From NCBI GenBank assembly GCA_964540605.1, contig CAZINM010000021.1:1-16168 (forward strand): a DNA stretch of 16,168 nt, written 5' to 3'. Shown in pieces: positions 15,228 through 16,168 of this stretch. The translations under genes and the position numbers were made by a program. Below the pieces are notes generated by a model, which did not search any database, had not been told where the DNA came from, and was given only the letters and a program-made list of their open reading frames with translations. Origin of the DNA: CAZINM01 sp964540605. Lineage in GTDB: Bacteria; Patescibacteriota; Dojkabacteria; SC72; JAHDCA01. Numbering within the stretch: position 1 is the first letter of the stretch; the number at the start of each line of letters is the position of its first letter.

Positions 15228-15243
15228 TATGGCCTTTGCCATA
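15228..15243 (+). repeat. Palindrome TATGGC-CTTT-GCCATA at array end
   Basis: Six-base-pair stem and CTTT loop. It marks the right limit of the G+C-richer palindromic DNA; from ~15245 the sequence returns to ordinary AT-rich intergenic DNA up to the gene at 15360. Confidence 0.55.
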
Positions 15244-15359
15244 AATTTTGATTTATCTTTTCTAAATCCAATAAACTTAACTTTATGTTGCAATTGCCTT
15301 ATAGTTATAAAATCTAATATATGTTAACTTACTTAAAATAATTTTATAAAAATACTACC

Positions 15360-15629
15360 ATGACAATAGAAACAATGTTAAATAAATTGAGAGATGGGAA
15401 ATGGTCTAATAAGTACTTCTGCAAACTTGCTTTACTAGACCATTTGAGAGAATGCCTCGAAAAGGACAATTATCTTAAAGCAACTGATACACCTAAAAAA
15501 GATCAGGGTTATGTAAACCTTGATAAAGAATTGATGGATCTGAAAATAATATTGGATCTATATTTCGAACATGATTCTGAATTGTATGAGAAAAGGATAA
15601 ATAAATTTTACGAGAACCTAGAAAAGTAG
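15360..15629 (+). CDS. Small hypothetical protein
   Basis: I do not recognise this 89-residue protein. It is charged and mostly helical in character (for example MLNKLRDGKWSNKYFCKLALLDHLRECLEKD and a C-terminal YEKRINKFYENLEK), with no signal peptide, membrane helix or clear motif. Codon use and A+T content resemble the other genes, and the ATG stands 9 bases after TATAAA, similar to other starts here. It lies alone between the palindromic tRNA-end array and a convergent partial gene. Confidence 0.55.
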   Translation: MTIETMLNKLRDGKWSNKYFCKLALLDHLRECLEKDNYLKATDTPKKDQGYVNLDKELMDLKIILDLYFEHDSELYEKRINKFYENLEK

Positions 15630-15648
15630 CCTTAATATATTCATTATC

Positions 15649-15714
15649 ATTTCAAAGCTTTGCACCGATATTCGGTCTTATGTTTATATATCATCGGCTA
15701 AACGCATTTGAAAT
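15649..15714 (+). repeat. Nested inverted repeats between convergent genes
   Basis: The outer arms ATTTCAAA (15649-15656) and TTTGAAAT (15707-15714) enclose ACCGA-TAT-TCGGT (15664-15676) and a competing CCGAT/ATCGG pairing with 15694-15698. Placed between a plus gene ending at 15629 and a minus gene ending at 15758, it could end transcription, but a clear T run is missing. Confidence 0.35.
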
Positions 15715-15757
15715 TGTCATTCTAGAGCATATAACAAGATATGGCAGTTAGATCTCA

Positions 15758-16168
15758 TCATTTTTTCCACGGTGTAGAAGTATACGCTGCATCTGTAGAT
15801 ACCACCCTCAGAAGCTCCTGTTTGTTATCTTTCAAAAACTTTCTCAGCTCAGCAATACTTCCAACTCCCAGATCAGCTAATGTTCTACCCGCATAATGTC
15901 TAAACAAATCAATATAGAAAGTCATTGTATTAGCCTTTTCACTGTAGTAAATATACCCAGACTCTCCTTCGACATTTTTTGCCCTACCACTAGGGAAAAG
16001 TCTAGATCTAGTATTTTCGGAATTATAAGACTCTATCACCATTGCTGCAGCACTAGCACTTCCATGATACGGCTGGCAGAAAGAACCTTCATTATGTTCA
16101 AAATAAACATCACCCTGTTCTATGACACAATTTGCAAACTGAGCATTTCTTAATATTCCATCAACACC
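15758..16168 (-). CDS. Partial protein of unknown function, N-terminus beyond right edge
   Basis: The frame is open from the window edge at 16168, so the protein is longer than the 136 residues seen; the inner ATG at 16042 is probably not the start. The visible part begins GVDGILRNAQFANCVIEQGD, continues through SFCQPYHGSASAAAMVIES and IYYSEKANTMTFYIDLFRHYAG, and ends STDAAYTSTPWKK. The Cys followed by GSASAAAMV recalls the active-site region of papain-like C39 peptidases (CGPASxAMV), but the spacing differs and I would not assign that. No membrane helix lies in this part. The stop is TGA. Confidence 0.65.
   Translation of the reverse strand, partial: GVDGILRNAQFANCVIEQGDVYFEHNEGSFCQPYHGSASAAAMVIESYNSENTRSRLFPSGRAKNVEGESGYIYYSEKANTMTFYIDLFRHYAGRTLADLGVGSIAELRKFLKDNKQELLRVVSTDAAYTSTPWKK

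Noticed and set aside
15758..15763. UGA recoded as glycine (as in SR1/Gracilibacteria)
   Set aside because: All long genes lack internal TGA, and two genes appear to end at TGA, so the standard bacterial code fits.

Overview
The window looks like a piece of an AT-rich bacterial genome (roughly one third G+C by eye) with dense, short-spaced genes. Membership in the Candidate Phyla Radiation (Patescibacteria) is my inference. It rests on the small reduced-looking genes, a trigger factor without its PPIase domain, the lack of Shine-Dalgarno sites before nearly every start, and a Gram-positive-like surface set (class A PBP, sortase, Ig-like anchored protein). The exact phylum cannot be read from the sequence. 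Stops are TAA, TAG and TGA, so the standard bacterial code fits. Two 10-base N runs (459-468 and 10575-10584) each fall inside a membrane segment of a coding region.

Layout. Positions 1-1578 (minus): a membrane protein of unknown function followed by the N-terminal part of a class A penicillin-binding protein that runs off the left edge. Positions 1714-2355 (plus): a winged-helix regulator with a degenerate receiver domain, overlapping tail to tail with mutS. Positions 2342-9657 (minus): a same-strand run, read right to left, of a DUF2085 membrane protein, an AI-2E family permease, a large PEP-synthase-like protein that has lost its catalytic residues, and mutS. Positions 9797-10510 (plus): a JAMM/MPN-type metalloprotease-like protein. 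It shares its stop palindrome with a minus-strand Ig-like surface protein, which is divergent from a sortase at 11624-12349. Positions 12568-14410 (plus): the classic tig-clpP pair, i.e. nascent-chain chaperone plus ATP-dependent protease subunit.

Positions 14411-15359 hold no credible protein gene but are the most unusual part. A tRNA-Val(GAC) gene is followed by two further exact copies of its last 20 bases including CCA, at intervals of 215 and 210 bp. Each copy is followed at once by its own hairpin or terminator, and the units are packed with short perfect palindromes that have 3-base loops, often C(GAA)G. This reads like a tandem array of non-coding mini-elements accreted at a tRNA 3' end. 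After it come a small unknown gene (15360-15629) and a partial unknown gene entering from the right edge (15758-16168).

Window-wide signals are a strong excess of GATC and a recurring -10-like hexamer about 6-9 bases upstream of start codons, which suggests leaderless transcripts.
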